From: Spirosoma luteum DSM 19990
GTDB lineage: Bacteria > Bacteroidota > Bacteroidia > Cytophagales > Spirosomataceae
Reading direction: 5' to 3'
Assembly: GCF_000374065.1 (NCBI RefSeq)
Contig: NZ_KB893248.1
Location: 1 to 64,000, forward strand
Length of the DNA: 64,000 nucleotides
The notes beneath the pieces are model-generated. The model worked only from the letters and a program-made list of their open reading frames with translations. It was not told the DNA's origin and searched no databases. Below, piece after piece: positions 6,769 through 15,139 of the stretch; the first letter of the stretch is position 1; every line of letters starts with the position of its first letter. A program made the position numbers and the translations under genes.

Positions 6769-7971
6769 TCACTCTACCCACAAAACCAGCCCTTTGAGGT
6801 AACCACCTTCCGGGTGGAACAGGTTAACGGGATGGTCGGCAGGTTGGCTCAGGTGGTGCAGTACCCGCACTTGCCGACCGGCTTCAATGGCCGCTGCCAC
6901 AATGGTATTATAGAACAATTCCCGGTCCACTACCTGCGAGCATGAAAAGGTAAACAGGATACCGCCCTTCGCCACCCGGCGCAGACCCTCGGCGTTAAGT
7001 CGTTTGTAACCCTGCACGGCCCGATGCCGCGCGCTCAGGCTTTTGGCAAAGGCCGGCGGGTCGAGTACCACCACATCGTACTGATGATCGTGGGCCTTCA
7101 AAAAGTGCATGACATCGTCGGTGTACGCTTCGTGTCTTGTTTCCGTCTCCCCAAAATTAGCCGCTACGTTCTGGTTGGTCAGGTCGATAGCCTTCTGCGA
7201 CACATCCACCGAATGAACCTGCTTAGCCCCCGCTGCAAGTCCATACACCGAAAAACCACCCGAATAGCAGAAGGCATTCAGTACGTTTTTGCCCTGCGCA
7301 TACCGGGCCAGCAGGGCACGGTTGTCGCGCTGGTCGAGGAAGAAGCCGGTTTTCTGACCCGTTTGCCAGTTGATTAAAAAGGTGTGCCCATTCTCCAGAA
7401 CCGGATGCGGCAGGGGCACCTCGCCAAACAGGTACCCGTTGGTTATGGTTTTGCCATACTCATCGGGGAGGGTATCGGCACTCTTATCATATACCGCTTT
7501 CAGTTCATCCCCGAAAACCGTTTTCAGGGCTTCCGTCAGAAGTTCCCGCTCGCGGTGCATCCCGATGGAGTGCGCCTGCAACACGGCTACGCCTTTGTAC
7601 ATATCGATGATCAGGCCCGTACACCCATCGCCTTCGCCGTGCACGAGTCGGTAACAGTTAGTTTGTTCCCGGTTACTGATAATAGCCTGCCGGACATGGC
7701 GAATCTGCGTTAATTTTTGCGTCCAGAAGGCTAAATCAGGCGTAACGGGGCCTCCTGTTGTGGCACCGAAGGAAAAAATACGGACAGTGATGCTGCCATT
7801 ATGATAGTGGCCGGTGGCTAGGTAACGACTTTTATGGTCAAATACCTCCACCGTATCGCCGTCATTCAGGCCACCTTCGTATCGGCTAATGGCCCGGGAA
7901 AACACCCAGGGGTGAAACCGACGCACAGCCTCGTCGCGTCCAGCCTGTAGAAATAATTTAGAAAATGTCAT
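6769..7971 (-). CDS. rlmI: Class I rRNA large-subunit methyltransferase, RlmI family
   Basis: A 400-residue SAM-dependent methyltransferase that would methylate a cytosine of 23S rRNA (m5C). An N-terminal PUA domain (about 1-75, with AGRDEAVRRFHPWVFSRAI) is followed by an EEHII-like middle region and the Rossmann methyltransferase domain, with the SAM-binding loop FCYSGGFSVYGLAAG (about 235-250) and the catalytic motif VVLDPPAFAKS (about 300-310). The length fits the family. It is transcribed alone from a good promoter just upstream. Spacing from the E2 start makes an operon with E2 unlikely. Confidence 0.9.
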   Translation of the reverse strand: MTFSKLFLQAGRDEAVRRFHPWVFSRAISRYEGGLNDGDTVEVFDHKSRYLATGHYHNGSITVRIFSFGATTGGPVTPDLAFWTQKLTQIRHVRQAIISNREQTNCYRLVHGEGDGCTGLIIDMYKGVAVLQAHSIGMHRERELLTEALKTVFGDELKAVYDKSADTLPDEYGKTITNGYLFGEVPLPHPVLENGHTFLINWQTGQKTGFFLDQRDNRALLARYAQGKNVLNAFCYSGGFSVYGLAAGAKQVHSVDVSQKAIDLTNQNVAANFGETETRHEAYTDDVMHFLKAHDHQYDVVVLDPPAFAKSLSARHRAVQGYKRLNAEGLRRVAKGGILFTFSCSQVVDRELFYNTIVAAAIEAGRQVRVLHHLSQPADHPVNLFHPEGGYLKGLVLWVE

Positions 7972-7991
7972 TCACAGTTTTGAAAAGGCTA

Positions 7992-8023
7992 CAAAGATAC
8001 GCCGAAGGGGAGGAAGGATAAAA
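7992..8023 (-). promoter_or_regulatory. Promoter of the rRNA methyltransferase gene
   Basis: The minus strand has a perfect -7 box TATCTTTG (7992-7999) and TTTT in place of TTTG 20 bases upstream (8020-8023). The start site would lie about 20 bases before the ATG at 7971. Confidence 0.6.
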
Positions 8024-8154
8024 CGGAGGAGAACAGGGAAACATAAAAGCGGCTCATGCGCAAGCCGGAACGTGTTTTTTAAACCATTTGCAGCCGGTTC
8101 CATCCAAAACAGGTACATCTTTACGTTTCAAATTAGTTAACTATTCTTTTTATT

Positions 8155-9039
8155 ATGCAACGACGTCATTTCCTGAAACAGTCCGGCCTGCTTACGGCTG
8201 GTGCTTTTGCCCTTAGCCAATCCATATCGACGGCTGCCGATCTACTATCCGGTGAATTTGCCAAAACCATCAGTCCGTTCGGTGTGCAGCTTTATAGTAC
8301 TCGTGACGTACTGCCCAAAGACCCAAAAGGCATTATGACGCAACTGGCCGAAATGGGGTACAAACAGTTTGAAAGCTACAGTGGTCCGCAGGGGTTTTTG
8401 TGGGGTATGGAGCCTAAAGAAATAAAATCATTTCTGGATGGCCTGGGGGTGAAAATGATCAGCACGCACTTCAATTACCGGGGCGACGTGGCAAAGCCCG
8501 ATCAGTTGAAGAAAAGTATCGAAATGGCGCACGACGCGGGACTAACGTACTTGCTTTGTCCGTACATAGGTGCGCAGAAAACCTGGGACGACTGGAAGAA
8601 AATTGCCGATGAATTCAACACCGTGGGCGAACAGGTTAAAAAAGCGGGCCTGCAATTCGGGTACCACAACCACGACTATTCATTCCGGCCGCTGGATGGT
8701 AAACTCCCGCAGGAATATCTGCTGGCCAGCACCGACCCAAAATACGTGATGTTTGAACTGGACTTGTGCTGGATCGATGTAGCGGGTGTCAACACTGCCG
8801 ACCACCTCAAGAAGTACGGCAAGCGGTATGAACTTTGCCACGTAAAGGATTATACCATGAAAGAAGGAAAGCCCGTTCAGGATGATCTTGGTAAAGGTGG
8901 CGTAGACTTTAAAAAGACACTACGTGTTGCCATGGATAGCGGTATTAAGTATTTTCTGGTTGAGCAGGAGGAGTACCCCGGCCCGGTTATGGTGAGCATG
9001 AAAAATGACGCCGACTACATGAAAGTACTGACGGTGTAA
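8155..9039 (+). CDS. Tat-exported sugar phosphate isomerase/epimerase-like TIM-barrel protein
   Basis: The 294-residue product starts with a twin-arginine signal (MQRRHFLKQSGLLTAGAFAL) and continues as a xylose-isomerase-like TIM barrel, the AP endonuclease 2 superfamily. Typical metal-site stretches are visible: STHFNY, GYHNHDYSF, FELDLCWID and LCHVKDYT; the last Glu of the barrel appears in YFLVEQEEYP. Members in Cytophagales are periplasmic and linked to sugar or inositol-like substrates, but the substrate cannot be told from sequence. It is a single-gene unit with a strong terminator downstream. Confidence 0.85.
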   Translation: MQRRHFLKQSGLLTAGAFALSQSISTAADLLSGEFAKTISPFGVQLYSTRDVLPKDPKGIMTQLAEMGYKQFESYSGPQGFLWGMEPKEIKSFLDGLGVKMISTHFNYRGDVAKPDQLKKSIEMAHDAGLTYLLCPYIGAQKTWDDWKKIADEFNTVGEQVKKAGLQFGYHNHDYSFRPLDGKLPQEYLLASTDPKYVMFELDLCWIDVAGVNTADHLKKYGKRYELCHVKDYTMKEGKPVQDDLGKGGVDFKKTLRVAMDSGIKYFLVEQEEYPGPVMVSMKNDADYMKVLTV

Positions 9040-9067
9040 TCGCCCCATCAACATCGGTACCTTAACA

Positions 9068-9101
9068 AAAAGCCGCATCGGAATTAACCGATGCGGCTTT
9101 T
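9068..9101 (+). terminator. Rho-independent terminator
   Basis: A perfect 14-bp stem (AAAAGCCGCATCGG with its complement, 9068-9081 and 9088-9101) with a six-base loop lies 28 bases after the isomerase-like gene. The A and T runs at both ends make it usable in either direction. Confidence 0.85.
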
Positions 9102-9317
9102 GCTGTTAGCTGACCTGTATTCTGCTAACATGGTCCGGTCCGGTTCCAAAACCCGACGCCCTACCAGCGTACTTCGTTATCAAATCGATTGGTCTTGCAA
9201 AGAAACTGTGCTGGCCATACTACCTCAACCTGACCGCTACTAAAAGCAAATAATGGCAAAATTATTGTATATAAAATATATATACAGTAAACTGAAAGTT
9301 TAATAAAACATATAAAC

Positions 9318-9839
9318 ATGGCTAATCTGACAAAAGCAATCCTGCTGAGCCTCTTATTGCTGAGCCAACGAGTGAGTGCACAAAACGTGCCTGCTGCGCT
9401 GGAGCAGGATCCGGTTTTTAATCAGACTATTGCCCAATGGATACACTACCCTTCTGAACCCGCTTCCCGAGCTGTTTATGGCCGTTTCTACGCCGGATTC
9501 AGCATCGACGAAACGGGACATATTAGAGATGTTTCCGTGCTTTACCCCAAGATGAGCACTCAGATGAGCAAGAACTATGGATTTGATTATGAGATAGAAG
9601 CGGGACTGAAGCACATGCCGCCCCTCAGCCCGGCACACGCCGGAAAATACCTCCTGCCCATTGCTTTTTGCTTTACCCACTACCGGGAAGGGCCTAATCC
9701 CATTGTGCCGACCAATGTGTTGCCCCGGAGTTATGACGATAAGGAACGAATTTTGCTGAGCGAGGTGAAAGTTTTTGCCTTCAGCCCCGGCACGCTACAG
9801 GGAATCAACGCCATGCCAGCTAGCAGGCAGGTAAAATAA
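9318..9839 (+). CDS. Secreted protein with a TonB C-terminal-like domain
   Basis: A 173-residue protein with a clear Sec signal peptide (MANLTKAILLSLLLLSQRVSA, cleavage after SAQ). The region YGRFYAGFSIDETGHIRDVSVLYP resembles the first strands of the TonB C-terminal fold, where a sentence-like pattern of hydrophobic strand, Asp-x-x-Gly turn and strand is typical. It lacks the N-terminal membrane anchor and proline-rich spacer of a true TonB. Many Bacteroidota secrete such stand-alone domains and their role is unclear. The upstream region is AT-rich and no strong promoter consensus was seen. Confidence 0.6.
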   Translation: MANLTKAILLSLLLLSQRVSAQNVPAALEQDPVFNQTIAQWIHYPSEPASRAVYGRFYAGFSIDETGHIRDVSVLYPKMSTQMSKNYGFDYEIEAGLKHMPPLSPAHAGKYLLPIAFCFTHYREGPNPIVPTNVLPRSYDDKERILLSEVKVFAFSPGTLQGINAMPASRQVK

Positions 9840-9952
9840 GTGGCTGTGGAGATAAGTAGTAATCGCTTTGTATTTGTCTACTTTCTGTTTAAAATAGTAA
9901 GTTTAAAGGCATAAGACATAAGGCCTGCTGTGCTCTTTCAATAATCGACTTT

Positions 9953-9970
9953 CAGCCTGTCGGCAGGCTG
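9953..9970. other. Small perfect hairpin in an otherwise empty spacer
   Basis: CAGCCTG, loop TCGG, CAGGCTG forms a 7-bp hairpin in the 235-bp spacer between the TonB-like gene and the convergent gene at 10075. No T run follows. The rest of the spacer shows no gene. Confidence 0.5.
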
Positions 9971-10074
9971 TCTCTATGGGTCACTTCTTTTCGATCTTAT
10001 GTGGGCCCCTGAATACGTTTTTGTAACGTGAGTGCAGGATTTCTGCCCCGATTGACGACTAGGCCCGTTATGAA

Positions 10075-11586
10075 TTAGTCGACAACCGTCGCAATAACGC
10101 GCTGATAACGGGTCAGGGCTGGGGTGCCTTTATCGGTCACTTCCAGAATCAGGTGAATCGTGTTGCCAGCCAAAGCGTCTTTAGGTACCACAAACGATGC
10201 TTTGGCCTGGCCTGATTGGTCAATCATTACCTTGCCCGGATACGAATCCACCTCTTCATACTGCCACCACCGATAGCTGACCGGGTTGCCGTCGGGGTCA
10301 GTAGCGGAACCGCTAAGGGTTACGCGCTGCCCCGGTTTTACCCGCAGGTCGTGGGCCTGATTGAGCTTGACAACGGGTGGGTGGTTGGCTTCCCGGTAGG
10401 ATTTGACGCACCAGTCGGCGCGGGCGGCAAAGTCATTCTGGAGCACCGGAATCCAGCGGGTTTGTGGGTACGCGGCATCCTGTTTTTTTGTGTACGGGTC
10501 ATAGTCGGTCACGGTTTTACCATCTTCCCAACGGTAAGGATTGATTGCTGACTGGACCATGCGACCTCCCCAGCCCCCGTACGAAACATCTTCTTTGTTA
10601 CGAAGTCCCACATCGATCAGGTAGAAGAACGCGGGCGAATCCCCTTCCGAAATAAAATCGTACTGGTTCAACTTATATTTTTTGGCTTCTTCCATGTCGC
10701 CATGCGTATGCTCGGGGTCACCCGTAATTTTCTGGCCATCGCCCCAGAGGTAGTAGGCACTCAGCAGCGGGCCATGGTTAAATTTGATGTGTTCGGCAAA
10801 CCACTTTCCACTCAGGTAAGTTTGTAATTCGGCCGGAACGACACGGGGCCACAGGTAGGCGAAACTCCAGAACTGGTCGGCATTGTACAGGACTTTGATG
10901 TGCGGCCAGTTCGGAGCCACGTATTTCTGGTAGGTAGCGTCCTGGTCGAGCACGGCGTAGATAATGGCTTTGTCGCTTACTTTTTTGGCGATTGTCGGCC
11001 AGTCAGGCGTGTTTTTATATTGGTCTTCGATGGATTTCAGCGCGCGGGCCACGGTGTTGGTGCCGCCCCATATTTGTAGATACACCGGACTGGAATCGTC
11101 GTCGAGCAGAATCGTTTTGATAAAGTCCGAGCCTTGAGTATCGTGGTCCATTTCCCCTTCAAAATCAATATTGCCGATTCGTACGAGGTTCAGCAGATAA
11201 TCGGGCGTTGGGTAGCCTTTGGCGTGTTTGATCAGGTTGGGATACACCTCCCGGTACTTGCCAATGTACTCCTCCATCCAGGTAGTGCCGGGCCAGCGTA
11301 GTTCCGTTCGCTCGCCGTATCGTTTTTCGGTGCTGGCCATTTCAGAGGTGAATTTAGTGCCCTTGCCATCGCCTTTGTAATGCCACTGCGAACTACTGTA
11401 TACCAGCCCCACCACGTTAAACTCATTGCTGTACAGCAGCATCCGAATGAACGTATCGACATCATCGACCTCGCCATCTGTTGTGATGATAGTACGGGGT
11501 TTGGCCGATGTGTTAGCAACCGGCTGCGCCATCAGCGATGAGGAAACGCAGAGGGATGCGAAAACGAGCAGGGTTTTTATGGTCAT
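10075..11586 (-). CDS. Secreted nucleoside-hydrolase-like protein of the Sde182 (DUF1593) family
   Basis: A 503-residue protein with a Sec signal peptide (MTIKTLLVFASLCVSSSLMA). The mature N-terminal domain begins RTIITTDGEVDDVDTFIRML, the Asp-rich calcium-binding signature shared with nucleoside hydrolases. The family was described through the cellulose-binding protein Sde182. The last about 95 residues (VKPGQRVTLSGSATDPDGNP ...) form an immunoglobulin-like beta domain typical of the Sde182 C-terminus. It is likely periplasmic or cell-surface and may act on a plant-derived glycoside or nucleoside. The true substrate is not known. Confidence 0.85.
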   Translation of the reverse strand: MTIKTLLVFASLCVSSSLMAQPVANTSAKPRTIITTDGEVDDVDTFIRMLLYSNEFNVVGLVYSSSQWHYKGDGKGTKFTSEMASTEKRYGERTELRWPGTTWMEEYIGKYREVYPNLIKHAKGYPTPDYLLNLVRIGNIDFEGEMDHDTQGSDFIKTILLDDDSSPVYLQIWGGTNTVARALKSIEDQYKNTPDWPTIAKKVSDKAIIYAVLDQDATYQKYVAPNWPHIKVLYNADQFWSFAYLWPRVVPAELQTYLSGKWFAEHIKFNHGPLLSAYYLWGDGQKITGDPEHTHGDMEEAKKYKLNQYDFISEGDSPAFFYLIDVGLRNKEDVSYGGWGGRMVQSAINPYRWEDGKTVTDYDPYTKKQDAAYPQTRWIPVLQNDFAARADWCVKSYREANHPPVVKLNQAHDLRVKPGQRVTLSGSATDPDGNPVSYRWWQYEEVDSYPGKVMIDQSGQAKASFVVPKDALAGNTIHLILEVTDKGTPALTRYQRVIATVVD

Positions 11587-11656
11587 GAAGAAACCGGTAA
11601 ATTATAGGGTTCTACCAGACTGTAAACCTACATAAATTCAGCCTTTTCGAGCCTTT

Positions 11657-11680
11657 CTATACTGGAAAAAGCTGGTATAG
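11657..11680. promoter_or_regulatory. Short palindrome in a divergent spacer
   Basis: CTATAC and its complement GTATAG flank 12 bases in the 138-bp spacer between the divergent Sde182-like gene and the lipoprotein gene. It may be a regulator site, but six-base arms are weak evidence. Confidence 0.3.
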
Positions 11681-11724
11681 CGTTTGATAGGAAACGTGTG
11701 AACCTAATCTCCGCAAATACTACC

Positions 11725-12240
11725 ATGACTATTCCTTACGCCGTACGCTCATTGCGTACTTCGTTACTGGCTTTGTTCATTATTGGCTCGCTGACTACCG
11801 CCTGCAAAAAATCGGGGGGTGTCGATGACGTTGACCCCCGCGATCAATATGTTGGCGTTTATGAAGGTAATTCCCGGCGTACTCTGTACGTGAGCGCTGA
11901 TATTTTTCAGGGGCCTATTCCCGGAGCCGCTACCACTACAATTACTAAAGCATCCAATCCTAAAGAAATATACATTGAGAACACAGTGGTGTTCAATGGA
12001 GGGTTTTCTGGCGGCTATACGACGAGGGTAACGGCCGAGTTAGATGGGGTGAATTTTACCGTAATTGATAAGTCCTCAGACGAGATAACCTTGCCAAGTG
12101 GTAAGGTAACATCGGATTATACGGCTACTGGTCTATTTGATCTGAGTACTAAACAATTCGTTTATACATCCCGGGCACGCGCTTTACGTAATGGGGCTGA
12201 ATACTCCCGCACTGATGAGGTTTTTAGTACAATGAAATAA
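11725..12240 (+). CDS. Small lipoprotein of unknown function
   Basis: From the ATG at 11725 the protein has 171 residues; the open frame starts with GTG at 11698, which is less likely. A hydrophobic signal (LLALFIIGSL) leads to the lipobox LTTAC, so it should be an outer-membrane or inner-membrane lipoprotein. The mature part is about 145 residues, rich in Thr, Ser and Tyr with alternating hydrophobic residues, as in a beta barrel or lipocalin-like fold (DQYVGVYEGN at its start). No family was recognised. The gene for a serine hydrolase follows 35 bases downstream on the same strand, so co-transcription is possible. Confidence 0.75.
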   Translation: MTIPYAVRSLRTSLLALFIIGSLTTACKKSGGVDDVDPRDQYVGVYEGNSRRTLYVSADIFQGPIPGAATTTITKASNPKEIYIENTVVFNGGFSGGYTTRVTAELDGVNFTVIDKSSDEITLPSGKVTSDYTATGLFDLSTKQFVYTSRARALRNGAEYSRTDEVFSTMK

Positions 12241-12275
12241 CTAACTTCGTGCCGGTTCCTTAACTCCGGTCTTTT

Positions 12276-13586
12276 ATGAAAACACTCGTATTAACCGGCC
12301 TCATGGCCGGTTTTTTTGTCACAGTAACTCCCAAAATCACGGTTGCCCAGACGACATCAGCAAACCCGATTTTGAAAGAAGCAGCCGCCGAAACGGTGGG
12401 TATGAGTACGTCCCGGCTGCAGCGCATGGATGGGGTTATCAATGACTACATTGCCAAAGGGCGGCAGGCGGGAGTGAGTGTGTTGGTAGCCCGCAACGGC
12501 CGTATTGTGTACCACAAAGCCTATGGTCTGGACGATATGCAGGCCAAAACTGCCCTCAAACGTGACGCCATTTACCGGATTGCCTCCCAAACGAAAGCCA
12601 TTACCAGTATTGGGTTGATGCTGCTGTTTGAAGAAGGTAAATTCCTGCTCGACGAACCCATATCCAGGTATATTCCCGCGTTCAAAAGTCCGAAAGTGGT
12701 GGATAAATTCAATGAGAAAGACACGACGTTTACCACCGTGCCTGCTAAACGGGAAATTACGATTCGGCAGCTGTTGACCCATACGTCCGGAATTAGTTAC
12801 CCAGGTATTGGTAGTAAAGAAGCGGTGGCCATGTACGCAAAATACGGGATTCCGAGCGGCATCGGTACGCCCGCAGGCACCCTGGAAGATGCCATGAACA
12901 AGCTGGGAGCCTTGCCGCTCGTCCATCAGCCCGGCGAAAAATGGACTTACGGCCTGAGCGTCGATCTGGTCGGGCGGTTGATTGAAGTACTATCCGGCCA
13001 ATCCCTCGATCAGTTTCTGCGGACTCGGCTGTTCGACCCACTGGGCATGCAGGATACCTATTTCTACCTGCCTGCTGCCAGGCAGGACCGACTCACGAAG
13101 GTGTATACCGAAGATGCCGAAAAAATGATTCAGCCGATGTCCGCTCAGGGGGGTATATCGGCAGATTATCCAAAAATGGCCGGTACATATTACTCCGGCG
13201 GAGCAGGTTTGTCATCAACCTTGTACGATTACGCCATTTTTCTGCAAATGATGCTGAACGGTGGCGAGTACAACGGCAAGCGGTTCCTGAGTCCTACGAC
13301 CGTACGGCTGATTACCACCAACCAGATTGGTGACCTGAACCAGGGAAACAATAAATTTGGGCTAGGCTTTGCGATAACGTCTGAGAAAAGTGCGGCCCAG
13401 TTACCCGTCTCACAGGGTAGTTTTGACTGGGGCGGTTTCTTTGGTACTACCTACTGGGTAGACCCGAAAGAAGGTATCGTTGCCCTGATTTACACCCAGA
13501 AAGTGCCGAACAGTTACGGTGATTTGAGCGACAAATTCAAAGTGCTGGTCTATCAGGCCATTACACAGTTACAGGCCCCAAAGTAA
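12276..13586 (+). CDS. Secreted serine hydrolase of the beta-lactamase/esterase (class C-like) family
   Basis: A 436-residue protein with a signal peptide ending near KITVAQ. The catalytic Ser-x-x-Lys is in RIASQTKAITSIG (about residue 110). The second-motif Tyr is in WTYGLSVD (about 225) and the third motif is replaced by a Gly/Trp-rich turn (DWGGFFGTTYWVDP), as in esterases and D-aminopeptidases of this family rather than true beta-lactamases. It probably hydrolyses an ester or peptide in the periplasm. A perfect terminator-like hairpin lies inside the first codons (12293-12317), which is unusual. The start ATG at 12276 is supported by the signal peptide. Confidence 0.88.
   Translation: MKTLVLTGLMAGFFVTVTPKITVAQTTSANPILKEAAAETVGMSTSRLQRMDGVINDYIAKGRQAGVSVLVARNGRIVYHKAYGLDDMQAKTALKRDAIYRIASQTKAITSIGLMLLFEEGKFLLDEPISRYIPAFKSPKVVDKFNEKDTTFTTVPAKREITIRQLLTHTSGISYPGIGSKEAVAMYAKYGIPSGIGTPAGTLEDAMNKLGALPLVHQPGEKWTYGLSVDLVGRLIEVLSGQSLDQFLRTRLFDPLGMQDTYFYLPAARQDRLTKVYTEDAEKMIQPMSAQGGISADYPKMAGTYYSGGAGLSSTLYDYAIFLQMMLNGGEYNGKRFLSPTTVRLITTNQIGDLNQGNNKFGLGFAITSEKSAAQLPVSQGSFDWGGFFGTTYWVDPKEGIVALIYTQKVPNSYGDLSDKFKVLVYQAITQLQAPK
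12293..12317 (+). terminator. Terminator-like hairpin inside the 5' end of the serine hydrolase gene
   Basis: AACCGGCC, loop TCAT, GGCCGGTT forms a perfect 8-bp stem running into seven T residues (12311-12317), the full form of an intrinsic terminator, 18-42 bases inside the coding region. GCCGGTT at 12251-12257 could pair with AACCGGC at 12293-12299 instead, which would open the hairpin. An attenuator is therefore possible. Confidence 0.5.
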
Positions 13587-13651
13587 ACGCCCGGAAAAAG
13601 GCGTAAATGATTTTCTGTACAAAGTTGATTAAAGCATAATCCCTCAAAACT

Positions 13652-14128
13652 ATGAAAACCCTCATTGCCTTTGCCCTCATCTTAACTGTCTCGTTCGTCC
13701 GGGCGCAGACACCGGTATCACCTTCTGCGGGAGCCGTAGCTGCTAAAAAGACTATCTCCGGCGTGGAGAAGGCGGTACTTGCCGCGGAAAAACAACGGTT
13801 TGAGGCTCAGATGAAGAAGGACTACGCCATGCTGGATCGCGTGCTGGCCGATGACCTGGTTTATAATCACTCGAACGGGAATACCGATAACAAGCAGTCG
13901 TATATTCAGTCAATTCGGGATGGAAAATCGCAATATGATTCTATCGAGAGCCAGGGGCAAGAGGTACGTGTATATGGCAACACGGCCATTATTAATGGAA
14001 AATGCCTGATTAAGGCAACTAACAATGGCGAAACCATCAATACTACGCTCAAATACACCGATGTATACGTCCGCAAGGGGAATCAGTGGCAAATGGTGAC
14101 CTGGCAATCCCTGAGGGTGCCAAATTAA
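13652..14128 (+). CDS. Secreted NTF2-like protein (DUF4440/SnoaL-like)
   Basis: A 158-residue protein with a Sec signal peptide (MKTLIAFALILTVSFVRAQ). The mature part has the NTF2-like cone fold pattern: an opening helix (EKAVLAAEKQRFEAQMKKDY), LDRVLADDLVYNHSNG, then paired strands ending KYTDVYVRKGNQWQMVTWQS, characteristic of DUF4440. Family members bind small molecules or are enzymes; the ligand is unknown here. It lies 65 bases after the serine hydrolase gene on the same strand and may belong to the same unit. A palindromic repeat follows and separates it from a convergent gene. Confidence 0.8.
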   Translation: MKTLIAFALILTVSFVRAQTPVSPSAGAVAAKKTISGVEKAVLAAEKQRFEAQMKKDYAMLDRVLADDLVYNHSNGNTDNKQSYIQSIRDGKSQYDSIESQGQEVRVYGNTAIINGKCLIKATNNGETINTTLKYTDVYVRKGNQWQMVTWQSLRVPN

Positions 14129-14143
14129 GGTATAAGGTTTTTA

Positions 14144-14203
14144 GGTTTACGGTGGGCTGACGCATAGACTACGTATAGCTTTCGCGGCAGGCCACCATAA
14201 ACC
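14144..14203. repeat. Palindromic intergenic repeat, copy 1
   Basis: GGTTTACGGTGG (14144-14155) and CCACCATAAACC (14192-14203) pair with one mismatch around an inner imperfect stem. The 60-bp unit closely resembles the palindrome at 34311-34369, and both lie between convergent genes. It may serve as a bidirectional terminator and belongs to a dispersed repeat family. Confidence 0.6.
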
Positions 14204-14214
14204 ATAAATCGAAT

Positions 14215-14730
14215 TCATACCATTAAAAACTCCCGCAACTCCGTCGCATCTGCTGGGTTCATGCGTCCGGCCAGTACCAACCGCAACTGCCGTCGACGCA
14301 GGGCACTTTTGTAACGGTCTTTCTCATCGTCGGTTTCGGGAACAACGGCGGGTACTTCGATGGGTCGGCCACTCTGATCGACCGCTACGAAGGTGTAAAA
14401 GGCGCTATTGGTACTGACCCGGATACCCGCCGGAATATCTTCGGCCCAAACGTCGATAAATACCTCCATCGACGAGTTGAACGAGCGGGTTACCTGCGCC
14501 TGCATCGTCACAATGTTGCCCAGACGGATCGGTTGGGCGAATGAAACATTGTCGACGGAGGCCGTAACAACAATGCGATTGGAATGCTTTTGGGCAGCAA
14601 TAGCTGCGGCAATATCCATGAAGTGCAATAGCCGCCCACCCATCAGGTTGTTGAGCGTATTCGTATCGTTGGGGAGCACCATTTCGGTCATTACCGTGGT
14701 CGACTCCCGGGCAAATTTAGGTTGGGGCAT
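14215..14730 (-). CDS. Acyl-CoA thioesterase of the hotdog-fold (YciA/BACH) family
   Basis: From the ATG at 14728-14730 the protein has 171 residues; the open frame extends upstream to 14889, but that part has no family character. The hotdog signature is clear: MTEMVLPNDTNTLNNLMGG, then LLHFMDIAAAIAAQKHS with the catalytic Asp, and VVTASVDNVSFAQPIRLG. The C-terminal about 40 residues are a charged helical tail. It would hydrolyse acyl-CoA to free acid and CoA in the cytoplasm. It is a single gene facing the NTF2-like gene. Confidence 0.88.
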   Translation of the reverse strand: MPQPKFARESTTVMTEMVLPNDTNTLNNLMGGRLLHFMDIAAAIAAQKHSNRIVVTASVDNVSFAQPIRLGNIVTMQAQVTRSFNSSMEVFIDVWAEDIPAGIRVSTNSAFYTFVAVDQSGRPIEVPAVVPETDDEKDRYKSALRRRQLRLVLAGRMNPADATELREFLMV

Positions 14731-15139
14731 TCGTTGTACCGGGTGTTGTTGAGAAACGTATCGTACCCCGGATTTTGCCCGACGCACGATACACAGCCAA
14801 AATAACGGAATAAATTCCAGCCGGCTGCCCCGTTGGCCTGGTTTCTTTCGTGGATTATTCACCGGGCCACTTCTGCGTTTGCTGCACATGAGGTACCTTA
14901 AGTTCGTTGGCTGTTTGGCTACAGGGAAAACACTAACAGGCTTTTGTTGATCGACATTCTGGCGGTGCTGTCAATCGCTTCGGTGGGGCTGGTCGCTCTG
15001 CGTGAGGTCCGTACGCAACGTCTTCCAATCGGCTCAAAAGAACCCGGATACTGATACTATTCGCGTGGGAATTTTTCTAAAAACGCCCTTGTAATCACCC
15101 TCAAATCTGTGTAAATTAGCCAGATTATCAACGCGGCTA
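14731..15139. other. Spacer with a weak 35-codon open frame and the uvrB promoter
   Basis: This 409-base stretch has no confident gene. On the plus strand a frame from TTG 14947 to TGA 15052-15054 encodes 35 residues with one hydrophobic segment (IDILAVLSIASVGLVAL); it has no good start and may be a relic. The uvrB promoter lies near its right end. Confidence 0.4.
15089..15119 (+). promoter_or_regulatory. Probable uvrB promoter
   Basis: TTG (15089-15091), a 20-base spacer and TAAATTAG (15112-15119) approximate the Bacteroidota consensus, ending 20 bases before the uvrB start codon. No LexA-type palindrome was noticed. Confidence 0.45.

Noticed and set aside
14890..15060. Possible tRNA or small RNA in the spacer before uvrB
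   Set aside because: No cloverleaf or conserved RNA structure could be drawn; only a weak 35-codon frame is present.
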